Shown here: positions 43,451 to 53,187 of the stretch, in pieces
Layout of the letters: each line of letters begins with the position of its first letter
How positions within the stretch are numbered: position 1 is the stretch's first letter
Assembly: GCA_020054205.1 (NCBI GenBank)
Contig: JAGVLS010000020.1
Span: forward strand, 1-64,000
Direction: 5' to 3'
Length of the DNA: 64,000 bases
Source of the DNA: Candidatus Obscuribacterales bacterium
GTDB taxonomy: Bacteria; Cyanobacteriota; Vampirovibrionia; Obscuribacterales; Obscuribacteraceae
Notes under the pieces: generated by a model
What the model saw: only the letters and a program-made list of their open reading frames with translations
Told to the model about the DNA's origin: nothing
Database searches by the model: none
Made by a program: the position numbers and the translations under genes

Positions 43451-44116
43451 TTATTTTCTCTTTTTTATTGTCTTTGATTTATTGCGCCGATAGCTACTAA
43501 CTGTTTTTAAAGCTTTGCCATGAGCTTTATGATCTTTAGGTATTTTTCCAAAGTCTGACTCTTTTACTTCGATGATATCGAGAGGTTCTTTGCAATAAAT
43601 AGAAAACTGACAAGCCGCCTCAAGAGCAATTTGAGTCAATTGTTTTGCATTCTCGATACTATCGTAAATGCCATATAAACATCCAAGTGCATAATCAGCT
43701 CCAGCACCATGGGCTGCATAATGAGGATATTCGTGCACGCTTAAATTATTGTATATGCCATATATTTTTTTAGCAGTTACAAGAAGGAAAATATTGTATA
43801 TGCCAGCATATGTATCTTTACCAGGATCAACTAGCGTATAAGACTTTTTAAGCTCACTATATAATTCAAGGAAAAAAGAAAATACACTTGCTCTGTCGGC
43901 AAAAGTATTTTCCATCATTTTGTGGCGAGTGGTATGCAAATGTTCAATTATGTTATCCAATAACGAATAACCACTGGTAGCTAAATATGCATGCTTAAGC
44001 TTAACAATTTTTGAACCATTAACAAGATCGGTGTAATATTCGTTGCCGAAAGTTGTGATGCGGTCTGCACCAATAAAGACTTTACCCTTCTTCTTGACTG
44101 CCACTAATATTGTCAT
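43451..44116 (-). CDS. Stand-alone HslV/proteasome-like Ntn hydrolase
   Basis: I choose the ATG at 44116, nine bases after AGAGGA, over the one at 44125. Met removal then exposes Thr1 of TILVAVKKKGKVFIGADR. In mature numbering T1, D17 (GAD) and K35 (GSKIVKL) match the proteasome-fold catalytic set T1/D17/K33, and HGAGADYALG fits the strand before the late Ser/Gly region. The 221-residue product is longer than HslV (about 175) and ends in a very basic tail (RRNKSKTIKKRK). There is no hslU or other AAA ATPase gene nearby. Self-compartmentalising proteasome relatives such as Anbu or BPH are the closest alternatives. Confidence 0.75.
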   Translation of the reverse strand: MTILVAVKKKGKVFIGADRITTFGNEYYTDLVNGSKIVKLKHAYLATSGYSLLDNIIEHLHTTRHKMMENTFADRASVFSFFLELYSELKKSYTLVDPGKDTYAGIYNIFLLVTAKKIYGIYNNLSVHEYPHYAAHGAGADYALGCLYGIYDSIENAKQLTQIALEAACQFSIYCKEPLDIIEVKESDFGKIPKDHKAHGKALKTVSSYRRNKSKTIKKRK

Positions 44117-44271
44117 AAAGACCATTCCTCTTCATCTTTCATATGAAACAATTTTTTTATCATGTCGTCTATGACTTTCATACAAAAGGCTTTAATAAGT
44201 TTAGTCGCTTGACTGCGAAAAACCTAGATATAATGTATAACACATGGACTTATATAAATTGGGAAATATTG

Positions 44272-44844
44272 ATGCGACTACTTAGAAACTGGCTGATTTT
44301 AATTGTCTCTATTGCTATTACACAATTCCAAATGCATGCTTATGCTCAAAAACATGATTATATAGTGCAAGCAAATGCTAAAAGTGCAAATAAAATAAGT
44401 GTGCCGGAATGGTTTAACCGTTATGACAAAATAAGATATCAGGCCCAAATGAGTCCTTCGGAAAGACAAAAGGCAGATGTTCTATTGGCTGGAGGAGCTT
44501 CTATGCTTGTGCCAGGTGATAAAAAAGCTGCTTCATGTGATTTGCTCAGCAAACTTGTTTTGCGCTACAAAACAGCTATTATTTCTCTCAATGCTTTACC
44601 AAGAAATCCAGAAACATTGCAATTACATAAAGGCTATTACCAATATTTTTTAAATGCTTATCAATTATTTTCTGATTATTTGAAAGTGCAAGACAATTTA
44701 TTAGCGGTTGATTCTAATACTGGTCAGCCTATAGCAACTGGATTAATACAAAGAAAAAGTAATTTAGAATCATTAGAACGCTCTGTTAAAGATCTTGACC
44801 GCAACATGCGTTTGCAATTTGGAATTAGTTCATATCCCTATTAA
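44272..44844 (+). CDS. Secreted protein of unknown function
   Basis: The start is set at ATG 44272, which gives a clean signal peptide (MRLLRNWLILIVSIAITQFQ, cleavage after AYA). The longer reading from 44143 adds 43 residues with no signal logic, and a TATAAT (44229-44234) lies inside that extension. The mature part, about 165 residues, is helical with SPSERQKADVLLAGGASML and a C-terminal coiled stretch ending RNMRLQFG. No family recognised. It overlaps the convergent phosphoribosyltransferase gene by 20 bp. Confidence 0.65.
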   Translation: MRLLRNWLILIVSIAITQFQMHAYAQKHDYIVQANAKSANKISVPEWFNRYDKIRYQAQMSPSERQKADVLLAGGASMLVPGDKKAASCDLLSKLVLRYKTAIISLNALPRNPETLQLHKGYYQYFLNAYQLFSDYLKVQDNLLAVDSNTGQPIATGLIQRKSNLESLERSVKDLDRNMRLQFGISSYPY

Positions 44845-45505
44845 ACGCTTGTTTTAAAGCTTCAACAACTTCATCATCTTCAACTTGATGAAAGTCAATA
44901 TAATAATTACCCACGGCATGAAAATTTTCAGGAATAAGCAAGGTTATGACCGTCCCGCATTCTTTTATAAGGGAATTATATGTATCCATTGGCATGACTG
45001 GGGTAGCTACAATTATTGAGCTAGCATTCCACTCTTTTACTGTTTTTATAGCTGCTAATGCTGTCATGCCTGTCGCAATTCCATCATCAATAATAATTAC
45101 ATTTTTTTGGGCTAGATCCGCTCTATTAGTTATATTTGCTTTTAATAGCCAATTTTGCTCTGAATAAATTGTTTCTTTAAGAAGGCGTTCTTTTTCCATT
45201 TCAATATGGCTTTCAAGATTATTAAAATATCTTTTCATGCTTTCATCAATAACAATTATGCCGTGAGAAGAAATAGCTCCTACAGCTAATTCTGATTGTC
45301 CAGGTGCTCCTATCTTTTTAGCTACTAATATATCCATAGGGCAATTTAAAATTAAAGCAACTTCCAAAGCTATTGGTACACCACCGCGTGGTAAACCTAA
45401 AACAACCGTTTGCTTTGAAATATTTTTAGTTTGTTGTTTTAAAATATCTTGTATTTTATGTCCAAGCAATGTGCCAGCTTGTTTTCGATTTTTAAATACC
45501 GACAT
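44825..45505 (-). CDS. Phosphoribosyltransferase-domain protein
   Basis: 226 residues. The PRPP-binding loop is VIIIDDGIATGMTA (about 136-149), with the upstream PPi loop in LGLPRGGVPIALEVA and VAKKIGAPGQSELAVGAIS. This is the group of stand-alone type I PRTase proteins often annotated as putative phosphoribosyltransferases, some of which are fused to hydrolases or act on nucleobases. The precise substrate is unknown. It overlaps the YfhO-like gene upstream by 14 bp, so the two are coupled. Confidence 0.87.
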   Translation of the reverse strand: MSVFKNRKQAGTLLGHKIQDILKQQTKNISKQTVVLGLPRGGVPIALEVALILNCPMDILVAKKIGAPGQSELAVGAISSHGIIVIDESMKRYFNNLESHIEMEKERLLKETIYSEQNWLLKANITNRADLAQKNVIIIDDGIATGMTALAAIKTVKEWNASSIIVATPVMPMDTYNSLIKECGTVITLLIPENFHAVGNYYIDFHQVEDDEVVEALKQAFNRDMN

Positions 45506-48377
45506 GTGACTTGTCTTTTTTTCCTATTATTTTAGTGGCACAAATTAACATAACGGCAAACAATGAAATTGTTGCTAGCATTACGCCTAGCCAGAATGAT
45601 AAAGGCACGAATTTAAATTCCACCAAATGTTTTCCAGCAGGTATGTGAATGGCTTTAAATAAATAATTAGCTCTTAGTATAGGTATTTCTTTATTGTCTA
45701 TAGTTGCCACCCAGCCTGGATAAAATGTGTCGGTTAAGACAAGTATTCCTGGTAAAGAATTGTTTGTTTCTATTTTTACTTGATTGGAATTTGGTCGTTT
45801 AAATGAAACTATCCCTGATGAGTAAGCATCATATGAATTTGTATTTGATGAAATATTCTTTGGCAAGTCTATATTAAGCTTTTTCTCAAGGATGACATTG
45901 TGATGGGCATCAAAATTAATTGCTGAAATTTTATTGAGTGAATCTTCTTCTGAAGAAGCAATTTGAAATTTATGTACTATGTATGCAGGCGGCAGTGCGC
46001 GCTTGTTTTCATAAATTCTTATTGCGCGTGGACTTTCGTATATTAATTTCAGACTGGACATTTTGTCGGTGGCAGTATGCGAACTGTTTTGTTTGGCAGG
46101 ATTTGGTAGGAGTAAATATTTTCCTGCAATTAAATCTGTATTTGTTGCTTCAGGCTTAACAAATTTCTGTAACCATACATCAAATATGGTTATGGAAGCA
46201 CGTAGCTTATTATATTTATTACCCATTGCTTTGGCTGTTTTTAAAGAAATGGGTAAAGAAAATTCTACAAATTGCATATGATCTGTTTGTCCATTGGCAT
46301 TTAGAAGCACATCATTGCCTGTCCATATTTCATTATTGTTTTCATCCAATAGAGCCGGTCTTAATCTGTATCTATCGGTAGCAATTGTATGTACTTTAAA
46401 AAGACAATTCCCAAAAATTTGGTAATGGCTATAATCGTAATTGACATTGGCAGATATCAGGCGCAATCCAGATGCATACTTTATCTGCTGTGGCAGCAAT
46501 GCTGGATTGGTAAGCTCTTTATTAAGCATCAAGTTGGAAAGTGGATATGGACTAATTATGTATTTGACGCTCGCTAGATCAATCATGTGATTTGTATGTT
46601 GATCGAAGATGAAAAAATATAAGCTTGCTCTTTCGCCTCCAGCTTTTTGAATAAATTCGGTATATCGCTTTGGTGATAGTGGACTCAAATAACGTAAGTC
46701 TTGTAGTCCAAATAGACTATTGATGTTTGGTAGGAAAAAATTTCTGCCAGTTGCTAAAAATCGCATATCACTTTTTTTTGGTATGTATGATATGGGAGCT
46801 GTTTTGCGATAATTAAAACTAGCTTCTGTTGGTAGTGATATTACAGCTGCGCAAGATATGGAAATGAAATTAAGCGCAATTAGTACAAAAGGAATTATCT
46901 TTTGCGCTGATTTAGGCAAATATTTGAATGAACAAATTAAAACCACAGCAAACGTAACTATGATTGCATTATTGAGCCATTCAGGCTTAGATAAGTTTGT
47001 GTAGTGTATTGACCAATCAAAAATCCAGTTATAGAAGCTTATGCGATGAAAATATACTAGTGCTGGAATACTTAATATCAAAATTGCAGTAGCTATAAGT
47101 AGAGTTTCTAAACTATAACCTTTCGTATTTTTATGTTTATCAAAAATATTGCTAAATCCAAAAGCAGATAAAAGTGATGCAATTAACAATAATATTGGTA
47201 GACCATAAATTGGCATCAAATATGAAAAAGGTCGTTGACTTAAAATTGTATTAAAAGGCGGCAAAGTTGTAGTCATAATAAATGCAATAAAGAAGGTAAT
47301 GAGTAAAGCTTTTACTTGTTTGTTTATGGAAAGAAGACAAACAGGCAACAAAAGACAAGCAATGATGCCTAGAAAAGGACTAGCTTCCACAAAAAAAGGA
47401 TGCATAAGACCATATAAAAATGCGTCCCAGCATATATGTGGATGCCAGTCGACGTTTGCTTTATAAAAATTGGCATTTGCTAAATATTCAAAAAATGGTA
47501 GCAATACAGGTGTTGATAAAAGAATAGCTGATATTGCTGATGGAACAAGAGTGGTTATTGCATGAATTAGACGTTTTAAAATGGAAAGTCCATTTAAAGT
47601 ATCATTGCAAATAAGAGCAATAGCTAAAATACTGGCAAAAGCAGCAGCAAAGAAAAAACATTCTGGGTGAATTATATAAATGCCTAAAGCACAAACAACA
47701 CCAGTAATTAATTTATTGGTAATAGTAGGGTATTTACTTAAATGGACAAAAGTATAAAACATCCACGGGAATAACCAATTATGTGATGGTAATTCCATAT
47801 AGTGAAGGATAAAAGGACAAAAGGCATAAGATAGGCTAGAAAAGATGGCTCCTTTATAAGATAGCTTTAGTGAGCGGGCTAAAATTAAAGTACCCATGGC
47901 TCCAATTGCTACTTCAATGACAAGCGCTAAATTTAATAAAGGCAATATTGACGCTGGAAAGAGAAAATGTAAGGGCGAAAAAACAAATGATTGTATGTCG
48001 CCAATAATTGGATAACCACATGCATTATGATGATTCCATAATGGCAATTGGAATTTATTTATTTGTTCGTTGGCAAAATTTTGATTGGGAATATGAATAA
48101 GATAAGCAGATGGATCATAGTTTATAGTAGCATTATGTTCTTTAACTGATGGATTGAACAAACTATCTAATTCGAATAAATGTGCTAGTTTGCAAATGGG
48201 ACTGCCCGCGAAAACTGTTGGGTAAAAAAACAATGCTGTTGTAAAAACAAGAAGTAATAAAGACAAAACTAGCTTGAAAGAGTCATTACTCATAAAATTA
48301 GAGACACGACTTTTCGTATTGACGCTTTGAGATAAATTATGAGCAGAATGTCTTGTTTCAGTAGATGTTAATGGCAT
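45492..48377 (-). CDS. YfhO-family GT-C membrane protein
   Basis: 961 residues with about 13 membrane segments in the first 530 and one near the C-terminus. The soluble C-terminal part has GILVLTDTFYPGWVATIDNK and IHIPAGKHLVEFKFVP, typical of the YfhO family. An early acidic loop and HNHACGYPIIGDIQSF resemble the donor-binding loop of GT-C glycosyltransferases. YfhO-type proteins glycosylate lipoteichoic acid or other surface polymers with lipid-linked sugars on the outer membrane face. The acceptor here is unknown. It stands at the start of the glycan region and is probably cotranscribed with the PRTase. Confidence 0.85.
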   Translation of the reverse strand: MPLTSTETRHSAHNLSQSVNTKSRVSNFMSNDSFKLVLSLLLLVFTTALFFYPTVFAGSPICKLAHLFELDSLFNPSVKEHNATINYDPSAYLIHIPNQNFANEQINKFQLPLWNHHNACGYPIIGDIQSFVFSPLHFLFPASILPLLNLALVIEVAIGAMGTLILARSLKLSYKGAIFSSLSYAFCPFILHYMELPSHNWLFPWMFYTFVHLSKYPTITNKLITGVVCALGIYIIHPECFFFAAAFASILAIALICNDTLNGLSILKRLIHAITTLVPSAISAILLSTPVLLPFFEYLANANFYKANVDWHPHICWDAFLYGLMHPFFVEASPFLGIIACLLLPVCLLSINKQVKALLITFFIAFIMTTTLPPFNTILSQRPFSYLMPIYGLPILLLIASLLSAFGFSNIFDKHKNTKGYSLETLLIATAILILSIPALVYFHRISFYNWIFDWSIHYTNLSKPEWLNNAIIVTFAVVLICSFKYLPKSAQKIIPFVLIALNFISISCAAVISLPTEASFNYRKTAPISYIPKKSDMRFLATGRNFFLPNINSLFGLQDLRYLSPLSPKRYTEFIQKAGGERASLYFFIFDQHTNHMIDLASVKYIISPYPLSNLMLNKELTNPALLPQQIKYASGLRLISANVNYDYSHYQIFGNCLFKVHTIATDRYRLRPALLDENNNEIWTGNDVLLNANGQTDHMQFVEFSLPISLKTAKAMGNKYNKLRASITIFDVWLQKFVKPEATNTDLIAGKYLLLPNPAKQNSSHTATDKMSSLKLIYESPRAIRIYENKRALPPAYIVHKFQIASSEEDSLNKISAINFDAHHNVILEKKLNIDLPKNISSNTNSYDAYSSGIVSFKRPNSNQVKIETNNSLPGILVLTDTFYPGWVATIDNKEIPILRANYLFKAIHIPAGKHLVEFKFVPLSFWLGVMLATISLFAVMLICATKIIGKKDKSHVGI

Positions 48378-48384
48378 AATTTCT

Positions 48385-48915
48385 CTACCTATCGTTAGGA
48401 TTATGCCAAAGGCTTATCTTACTTACTAAATGATTTGAGTGGCGAGCAAAAAGTAATATGCCATTATAATTGCTTTTTCCAAAATAATAATATGTTTCTG
48501 CTGGTGATTGTGATTTTGAATTTACAAGCTCCAATTCATCAGACTCATTTAACAAATTTGACTGGACAGGTAAAAAACCATGCAGCCTTTTGAGCGCAAT
48601 AGCTTTTGGTATGGGTGATTTTTGGTAAATCACTTCAATGCCAAAACATTTCCCAGCTTTTAAATGTACAACGTAAACCCCATTGTCAGAATCATATTCA
48701 AGGCTCTGATATTGAGATTTGTTTCCGAATGTACCACCTGAGCTCAGGACAAATGATTTGCCTGCTTGTTTAAGTTTAATTTCTGACATACCCATATGAA
48801 TATCGTTAAATGCCAATTTTGTTTTTGGATTAGCAATTCCTAAGGTTGATGGCAGGCAAAAGAAAACAATAATTAGTTCAAAGGCAATAAGCGTAATTGA
48901 TAATTTAATAGACAT
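48385..48915 (-). CDS. Exported hypothetical protein
   Basis: ATG 48915 gives a signal peptide or anchor (MSIKLSITLIAFELIIVFFC); the frame continues to 48975 but that extension is unlikely. The 176-residue protein has a beta-rich mature part (LAFNDIHMGMSEIKLKQAGK, SLEYDSDNGVYVVHL), which may form a small beta domain. No family recognised. It lies 7 bp upstream of the YfhO-like gene in the same direction, so it probably belongs to that unit. Confidence 0.6.
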   Translation of the reverse strand: MSIKLSITLIAFELIIVFFCLPSTLGIANPKTKLAFNDIHMGMSEIKLKQAGKSFVLSSGGTFGNKSQYQSLEYDSDNGVYVVHLKAGKCFGIEVIYQKSPIPKAIALKRLHGFLPVQSNLLNESDELELVNSKSQSPAETYYYFGKSNYNGILLFARHSNHLVSKISLWHNPNDR

Positions 48916-49057
48916 ATTTTTGCAGGAATATATTTGCCCAAAATCATGTTTTTGAGACAGCACTTGAAAACACAAATAGCCAGTGGTTATGTTTCGAAAT
49001 GCTTGAATATTTGCGATTATAAGGCAAGTAAGATATGTGATACGTTAAGTGAGGAAA

Positions 49058-49168
49058 ATGAGAAAGCCAAATCTAAACTTAGCGCTAATTCATCTATATA
49101 GTTGTGAGCAGAATGTTAGTATTTATTGTGGTGAATTTGGCTCACCTGGCATTTTTACTTACTACTAG
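49058..49168 (+). CDS. Possible 36-residue ORF ahead of the methyltransferase gene
   Basis: The ATG at 49058 follows GAGG (49051-49054) and opens a 36-codon frame beginning MRKPNLNLALIHLYS and ending at TAG 49168. Two cysteines and an aromatic end are the only features. It lies 23 bp before the GTG of the methyltransferase and could be a leader ORF. Rest of 48976-49191 shows nothing. Confidence 0.25.
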   Translation: MRKPNLNLALIHLYSCEQNVSIYCGEFGSPGIFTYY

Positions 49169-49191
49169 TTGATTGAATTTGTTCTAGCGTT

Positions 49192-50247
49192 GTGAAACCA
49201 TCAGCAATAAGATATTTTGTTTGTATAAGTTGTGGTGCAGATCTTAAATTAGAGACTGCAATTGAAACCGAAATTGAAGGTGAAATTGACACAGGCACAC
49301 TTCAATGTACTAAATGTTCCTGTAAATATCCAATTGTAAGAGGTGTACCACGCTTTGTAGATCAAAACCAGAGTGGTGTACAGGACATAAATACCGGTGA
49401 TAAATTTGCTCATGCTTGGAAAGAATTTGCTCGCTGGGACGATCGTTATAAAAGACAATTCTTTGATTGGGTAGAGCCAGTTGATGAGAAGTACGTTTTC
49501 GAAAAGGTGGTATTGGAAGCTGGTTGCGGCAAAGGGCGACATGTCAAAATCATGTCTGAATGTGGAGCTTCGGAAGTATTTGCCATAGATATTGGAGAAG
49601 CAGTGGATATCGCTTACCAGGCGGTGGGTAAAATGAGGGGAGTGCATATTATTCAAGCTGATATTAAGAATCTACCTTTCAAACCAAAAAGCTTTGACTT
49701 TGTATTTTCTGTCGGCGTATTACATCATATGGAAAATCCGGCTGCTGGTTTTTCCCAGCTGACACGCTTTGTGAAAGATACAGGTTCGATTTGTACTTGG
49801 GTATATGGACGTGAAAATAATTGGTGGTTGGTTTATTTAGTTAACCCAATTAGGGTTGCTATTACATCTCATTTAAGCCTAATTATATTGAAACCGCTTG
49901 CCGCGATATTGGCTTTTCTTGTATATGTTTGGGCAAAGTTTCAAGCAAATATTTGGTGTCCTGCCCAAAAGAAATTACCTTTTATGCCAAACTTGTTTTA
50001 CCAGGACTATATGATATATATTGCTCGCTTTGATTTTAGTGAAATACATCATATAACTTTTGATCATTTAATAGCACCAGTAAGCCATTATGTACAAAAA
50101 GATGAAGTTGTTTCATGGTTCCGAAATGCCAATATGGCAGACCCGATTATTCGTTGGCATAATAAAAATAGTTGGAGTGCTTTTTGGTCAAATCAAAAAA
50201 AAGAAATGGAACAAATAAGGCAAAACTATTCGGGCTTGCGACAATAA
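49192..50247 (+). CDS. Methyltransferase with N-terminal zinc-ribbon (Trm112-like) domain
   Basis: 351 residues from GTG 49192. A four-cysteine zinc ribbon opens the protein (C-I-S-C and C-T-K-C with YPIVRGVPRFVD), as in the Trm112/YcaR fold. It is followed by a class I methyltransferase (VLEAGCGKGRHVKIM, DIKNLPFKPKSFDFVFSVGV, LHHMENP). The last third has two hydrophobic stretches that may touch the membrane. Such proteins are frequent in polysaccharide loci, where they methylate sugars or lipid-linked intermediates. It is convergent, with a 22-bp overlap, with the acyltransferase gene. Confidence 0.85.
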   Translation: MKPSAIRYFVCISCGADLKLETAIETEIEGEIDTGTLQCTKCSCKYPIVRGVPRFVDQNQSGVQDINTGDKFAHAWKEFARWDDRYKRQFFDWVEPVDEKYVFEKVVLEAGCGKGRHVKIMSECGASEVFAIDIGEAVDIAYQAVGKMRGVHIIQADIKNLPFKPKSFDFVFSVGVLHHMENPAAGFSQLTRFVKDTGSICTWVYGRENNWWLVYLVNPIRVAITSHLSLIILKPLAAILAFLVYVWAKFQANIWCPAQKKLPFMPNLFYQDYMIYIARFDFSEIHHITFDHLIAPVSHYVQKDEVVSWFRNANMADPIIRWHNKNSWSAFWSNQKKEMEQIRQNYSGLRQ

Positions 50248-50864
50248 AGAAGTTTTGCTGGTTCATGACCAATAACTGCGTAGTCGGGAAAAATGCCTTT
50301 GCAAACGCTATTAGCTCCTACTACACTAAACTTGCCAATTTGAGTACCTTTCAATATTGAAGCGCCAACGCCAATCCAAGAACCATATTGAATGATTACT
50401 GGCTCACCTTTTTGGTTGGGTTGTTGCATTATAGGTACATCTGGATGAACACTTGTGTGATTATTATCTCCAACGAAAACCCTTTCTGCTATTAAGACAT
50501 TATCTTCAAAAGTTATTTTATTAGTACAAGTTGCATAGAAAAAGCGACCAATCTGATTTTCATTTCCTATTTCAATAAAAGAGTCATAAGTATAATCTTC
50601 CCTTTTGAAGTCGCTTTGGTATTTTTCTTCTATGTAATTTTGTAAAAAACTTAAATCTTCAAAAGCACTTATATGAGAATGTTCTTGAATGCTTGTGGCG
50701 TCGCCAATTTTAATTCTGTGTGGATTCAAAATTCTAAAAGGTGGTTTGATTTTTGCATCAATACCGAAATAAGCAAACATCGCCTTTTCGTGAGAAGTAA
50801 GTGGCGTTGTTTTGTCCAAAAGAATATTTGTTGTTTCAATTGGTGACTTCATATTTATTGCCAT
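50226..50864 (-). CDS. Left-handed beta-helix (hexapeptide) acyltransferase
   Basis: 212 residues. Repeats of the [LIV]-G-x-x-x type (IGNENQIGRFF, FEDNVLIAERVFVGDNNHTS, IGVGASILKGTQIGKFSVVG) make a WbbJ/LacA-like beta-helix, and the catalytic His is probably the one in DNNHTSVH. It should O- or N-acylate a sugar using acetyl-CoA or a carrier-bound acyl group. It overlaps the preceding GT2 gene by 29 bp, so these two form one unit. Confidence 0.88.
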   Translation of the reverse strand: MAINMKSPIETTNILLDKTTPLTSHEKAMFAYFGIDAKIKPPFRILNPHRIKIGDATSIQEHSHISAFEDLSFLQNYIEEKYQSDFKREDYTYDSFIEIGNENQIGRFFYATCTNKITFEDNVLIAERVFVGDNNHTSVHPDVPIMQQPNQKGEPVIIQYGSWIGVGASILKGTQIGKFSVVGANSVCKGIFPDYAVIGHEPAKLLYCRKPE

Positions 50865-51798
50865 TATATATTTGTCTGACTATGGTATAAGGACGCATTT
50901 TAGTTTCAATGAAAATTCTCGATATATAAAGCCCAACTACGCCTATGCAAAAAATCCCTAGTCCACCTAAAAGCCAGACAGAGGCCATAACGGAAATCCA
51001 GCCAGGAAGAGTTTTGCCTGAGAAAAATTGTATTACCAACCCAGTAGAAACAATTGCGGAAAGGGTAACAATTATAAGCCCCAAGAAAAAAATGATATAT
51101 AAGGGACGCTCGCTAAATGAAGTAATGCTGTCCAAGAGCACAATCAATCGTGAACCTGGTCTATAGCTGGAAGTTGATCGAGAAAGCTTTGTAAAACTCA
51201 GTCCAGTTTGTTTGTATCCAGTTTCTACCCACAATCCACCAATTGCTGTTTTACGCTCCTTATGACTAACAAGTGCTCGTGCATAGTTGCTATTCATTAG
51301 GCGGACTGTACTGTGATTATTGGGTACTTTTGTTGGCAGAAGAATATTAATCAGCCACCAGGCAATTGCTCCCGCCCATTTTTCTAGTAGTCCGCCTTTT
51401 CTTTCATTCTGATATCCATACACTACATCCCAATTACCATCATGTAATTGGGCATGAAATTTTTCCAAAAGCTCTGGTGGTTCTTCTAGATCTACATCAA
51501 TTAAAAATATGTTTTTGCCACGAGCATAATCAATACCAGTCATCATTGCTTTATGATGACCAAAATTACGCGAAAGTTCGATGATTTTAAGTCGTGGGTC
51601 ACTATCAGCTAATTTGAGAGCAATTTCAAGGGATTGATCAGGTGACCCATCATCAACCATGATAATTTCGTAGTGGGCAGCAACTTTTTGTGCTTCCTTG
51701 CTCATACGACTGTAAAACTCCTCTATGTAAGGAGCTGATTGGTATAAAGTAGTGACTACAGAAAGCTCAATTGTTGCTTGGTCAATGCTCTTATTCAA
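50836..51798 (-). CDS. Family 2 glycosyltransferase, GtrB/ArnC-like
   Basis: 320 residues from TTG 51798. The catalytic domain shows VVTTLYQSAPYIEEFY, MVDDGSPD, ELSRNFGHHKAMMTGIDYA and IDVDLEEPPELL. Two C-terminal membrane segments lie at about 235-300. This is the polyprenyl-phosphate glycosyltransferase layout: it loads a sugar onto a lipid carrier at the inner membrane, for flipping and use by GT-C enzymes such as those at 45492-48377 and 58589-60319. EEPP replaces the usual QDPP after the DxD. Confidence 0.9.
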   Translation of the reverse strand: MNKSIDQATIELSVVTTLYQSAPYIEEFYSRMSKEAQKVAAHYEIIMVDDGSPDQSLEIALKLADSDPRLKIIELSRNFGHHKAMMTGIDYARGKNIFLIDVDLEEPPELLEKFHAQLHDGNWDVVYGYQNERKGGLLEKWAGAIAWWLINILLPTKVPNNHSTVRLMNSNYARALVSHKERKTAIGGLWVETGYKQTGLSFTKLSRSTSSYRPGSRLIVLLDSITSFSERPLYIIFFLGLIIVTLSAIVSTGLVIQFFSGKTLPGWISVMASVWLLGGLGIFCIGVVGLYISRIFIETKMRPYTIVRQIYNGNKYEVTN

Positions 51799-51938
51799 TT
51801 TCTTATATCCAGATAATGATAATAATAGGATTTTGTATTGAGACTTAATATGCTTTACTATTTATAAGGCTTCGGGGTACATTGTAGCAGCCATTAGCCG
51901 TAAGCCCTCTAGATATTGAAGCATAAAGTGATATTTCC

Positions 51939-52865
51939 ATGATGAAAGTTATGAAATGGCAAAAATCAGGTCTAATCTTTACTTCTGGTAAATTTGATTG
52001 GATGAAAACACATGCCCAAAACCCTTTGCCGGAAGATTTAGGCAATGGTGATTATCGTGTTCATTTTGCCGGAAGAGATAGCGAAAATCGGGCAAGAGGA
52101 GCTTATTTTACATTTAACATCAAAGAACCTAGCAAAATACTTGAAGTCTCTTCAGAGCCATCTCTAGATCTAGGTGAATTAGGCGCTTTTGATGATGCAG
52201 GTGTAATGCCGAGCAGTCTAATTGAATACAATGGAAAAAAATATATGTATTACACAGGCTGGTCTAGGACAATTGATGTTCCTTTTGCTTTTCATATCGG
52301 GCTAGCTGTTTCAACTGATGGAAAACCATATGAGCGTTTATCAAAAGCTCCTGTATTAGGACGTAATTATTTTGATCCGTTTATTGTTGGTGGACCATAT
52401 GTTATTAAGGAAAATGGTCTTTTTCGTATGTGGTATAGCTCAGCTACAAAATGGATAAAAGAAAGTCCATCTCAAAAAGCACAACATTACTATACTGTAA
52501 AACATGCTACTTCCAATGATGGAATTAATTGGAATTGTTCTAGTCAACTTTGCCTTGATTATGAAAATGAAGAATATGCCATTGCTCGTCCAGTTGTATT
52601 TAAAGAGCAGGATACTTATTACATGTGGTTTACGTATCGGGGTGGCAATAATACTTACAGAGTGGGAATTGCTACTTCGCTAGATGGAATTAGTTGGCGT
52701 CGGCTTCATAATAATTTGGGGATTGATGTGTCTGACAGCGGATGGGATTCAGAAATGATTTGTTACGCGCATCCTATTGTTTTTGAAGGGCAAACATATG
52801 CTTTATACAATGGTAATTCTTATGGCTTATCTGGTATCGGCTTAGCTAAGATGAGTGCCTTTTAA
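51939..52865 (+). CDS. Glycosidase-like five-bladed beta-propeller protein
   Basis: 308 residues with repeated propeller motifs: YRVHFAGRDSENR, YMYYTGWSR, FRMWYSSATKW and YYMWFTYRGG, each followed by an A-T-S/S-x-D-G-I-x-W-type turn. Together these recall the GH43/GH32/GH130 superfamily. FDDAGVMPSSLI is a possible catalytic region (Asp), but no complete set of acids can be assigned. Related proteins occur inside sugar-modification loci without a clear hydrolase role. It is divergent from the GT2 at 51798 and leads the operon-like row that continues with the ACP gene. Confidence 0.75.
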   Translation: MMKVMKWQKSGLIFTSGKFDWMKTHAQNPLPEDLGNGDYRVHFAGRDSENRARGAYFTFNIKEPSKILEVSSEPSLDLGELGAFDDAGVMPSSLIEYNGKKYMYYTGWSRTIDVPFAFHIGLAVSTDGKPYERLSKAPVLGRNYFDPFIVGGPYVIKENGLFRMWYSSATKWIKESPSQKAQHYYTVKHATSNDGINWNCSSQLCLDYENEEYAIARPVVFKEQDTYYMWFTYRGGNNTYRVGIATSLDGISWRRLHNNLGIDVSDSGWDSEMICYAHPIVFEGQTYALYNGNSYGLSGIGLAKMSAF

Positions 52866-52940
52866 CCAGGTGAATCATATCAATACTGTCAAAAGATTAG
52901 ATAGAATTGCCATAAATAACTAATTATAGTAAAGCTAATT

Positions 52941-53186
52941 ATGAAAACAATCACAGATTCTTTGGCGCTTGATCAAATTTTCCAAGATTTACTTAAGCTG
53001 ACTCCTGGGTCCATAAAAGATGATATTTCCATGGCGGATATAAGTTTATGGGACTCATTGCATCATATGGAATTGATTCTAACAATAGAAGAAAAGTTTG
53101 GGATTGAGCTAAGTTTTGATGAGATTTCTAAGATGCAAAATATTGGTGAAATTCGCAAAATAGTTGCAGAAAAAACGAATAAGTAA
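52941..53186 (+). CDS. Acyl carrier protein
   Basis: 81 residues with a four-helix carrier layout. S39 in SLWDSLHHMELILTIEEKFG is the phosphopantetheine site (D-S-L). The sequence is acidic and unlike a housekeeping AcpP, so it is probably a dedicated carrier. The next genes are an SDR, an adenylation enzyme and a beta-helix acyltransferase, which could load, reduce and transfer the carried group. Confidence 0.92.
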   Translation: MKTITDSLALDQIFQDLLKLTPGSIKDDISMADISLWDSLHHMELILTIEEKFGIELSFDEISKMQNIGEIRKIVAEKTNK

Positions 53187-53187
53187 T

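Noticed and set aside
44143-44271. 43-residue extension of the secreted protein
   Set aside because: It would bury the signal peptide, and a promoter-like TATAAT lies within it.
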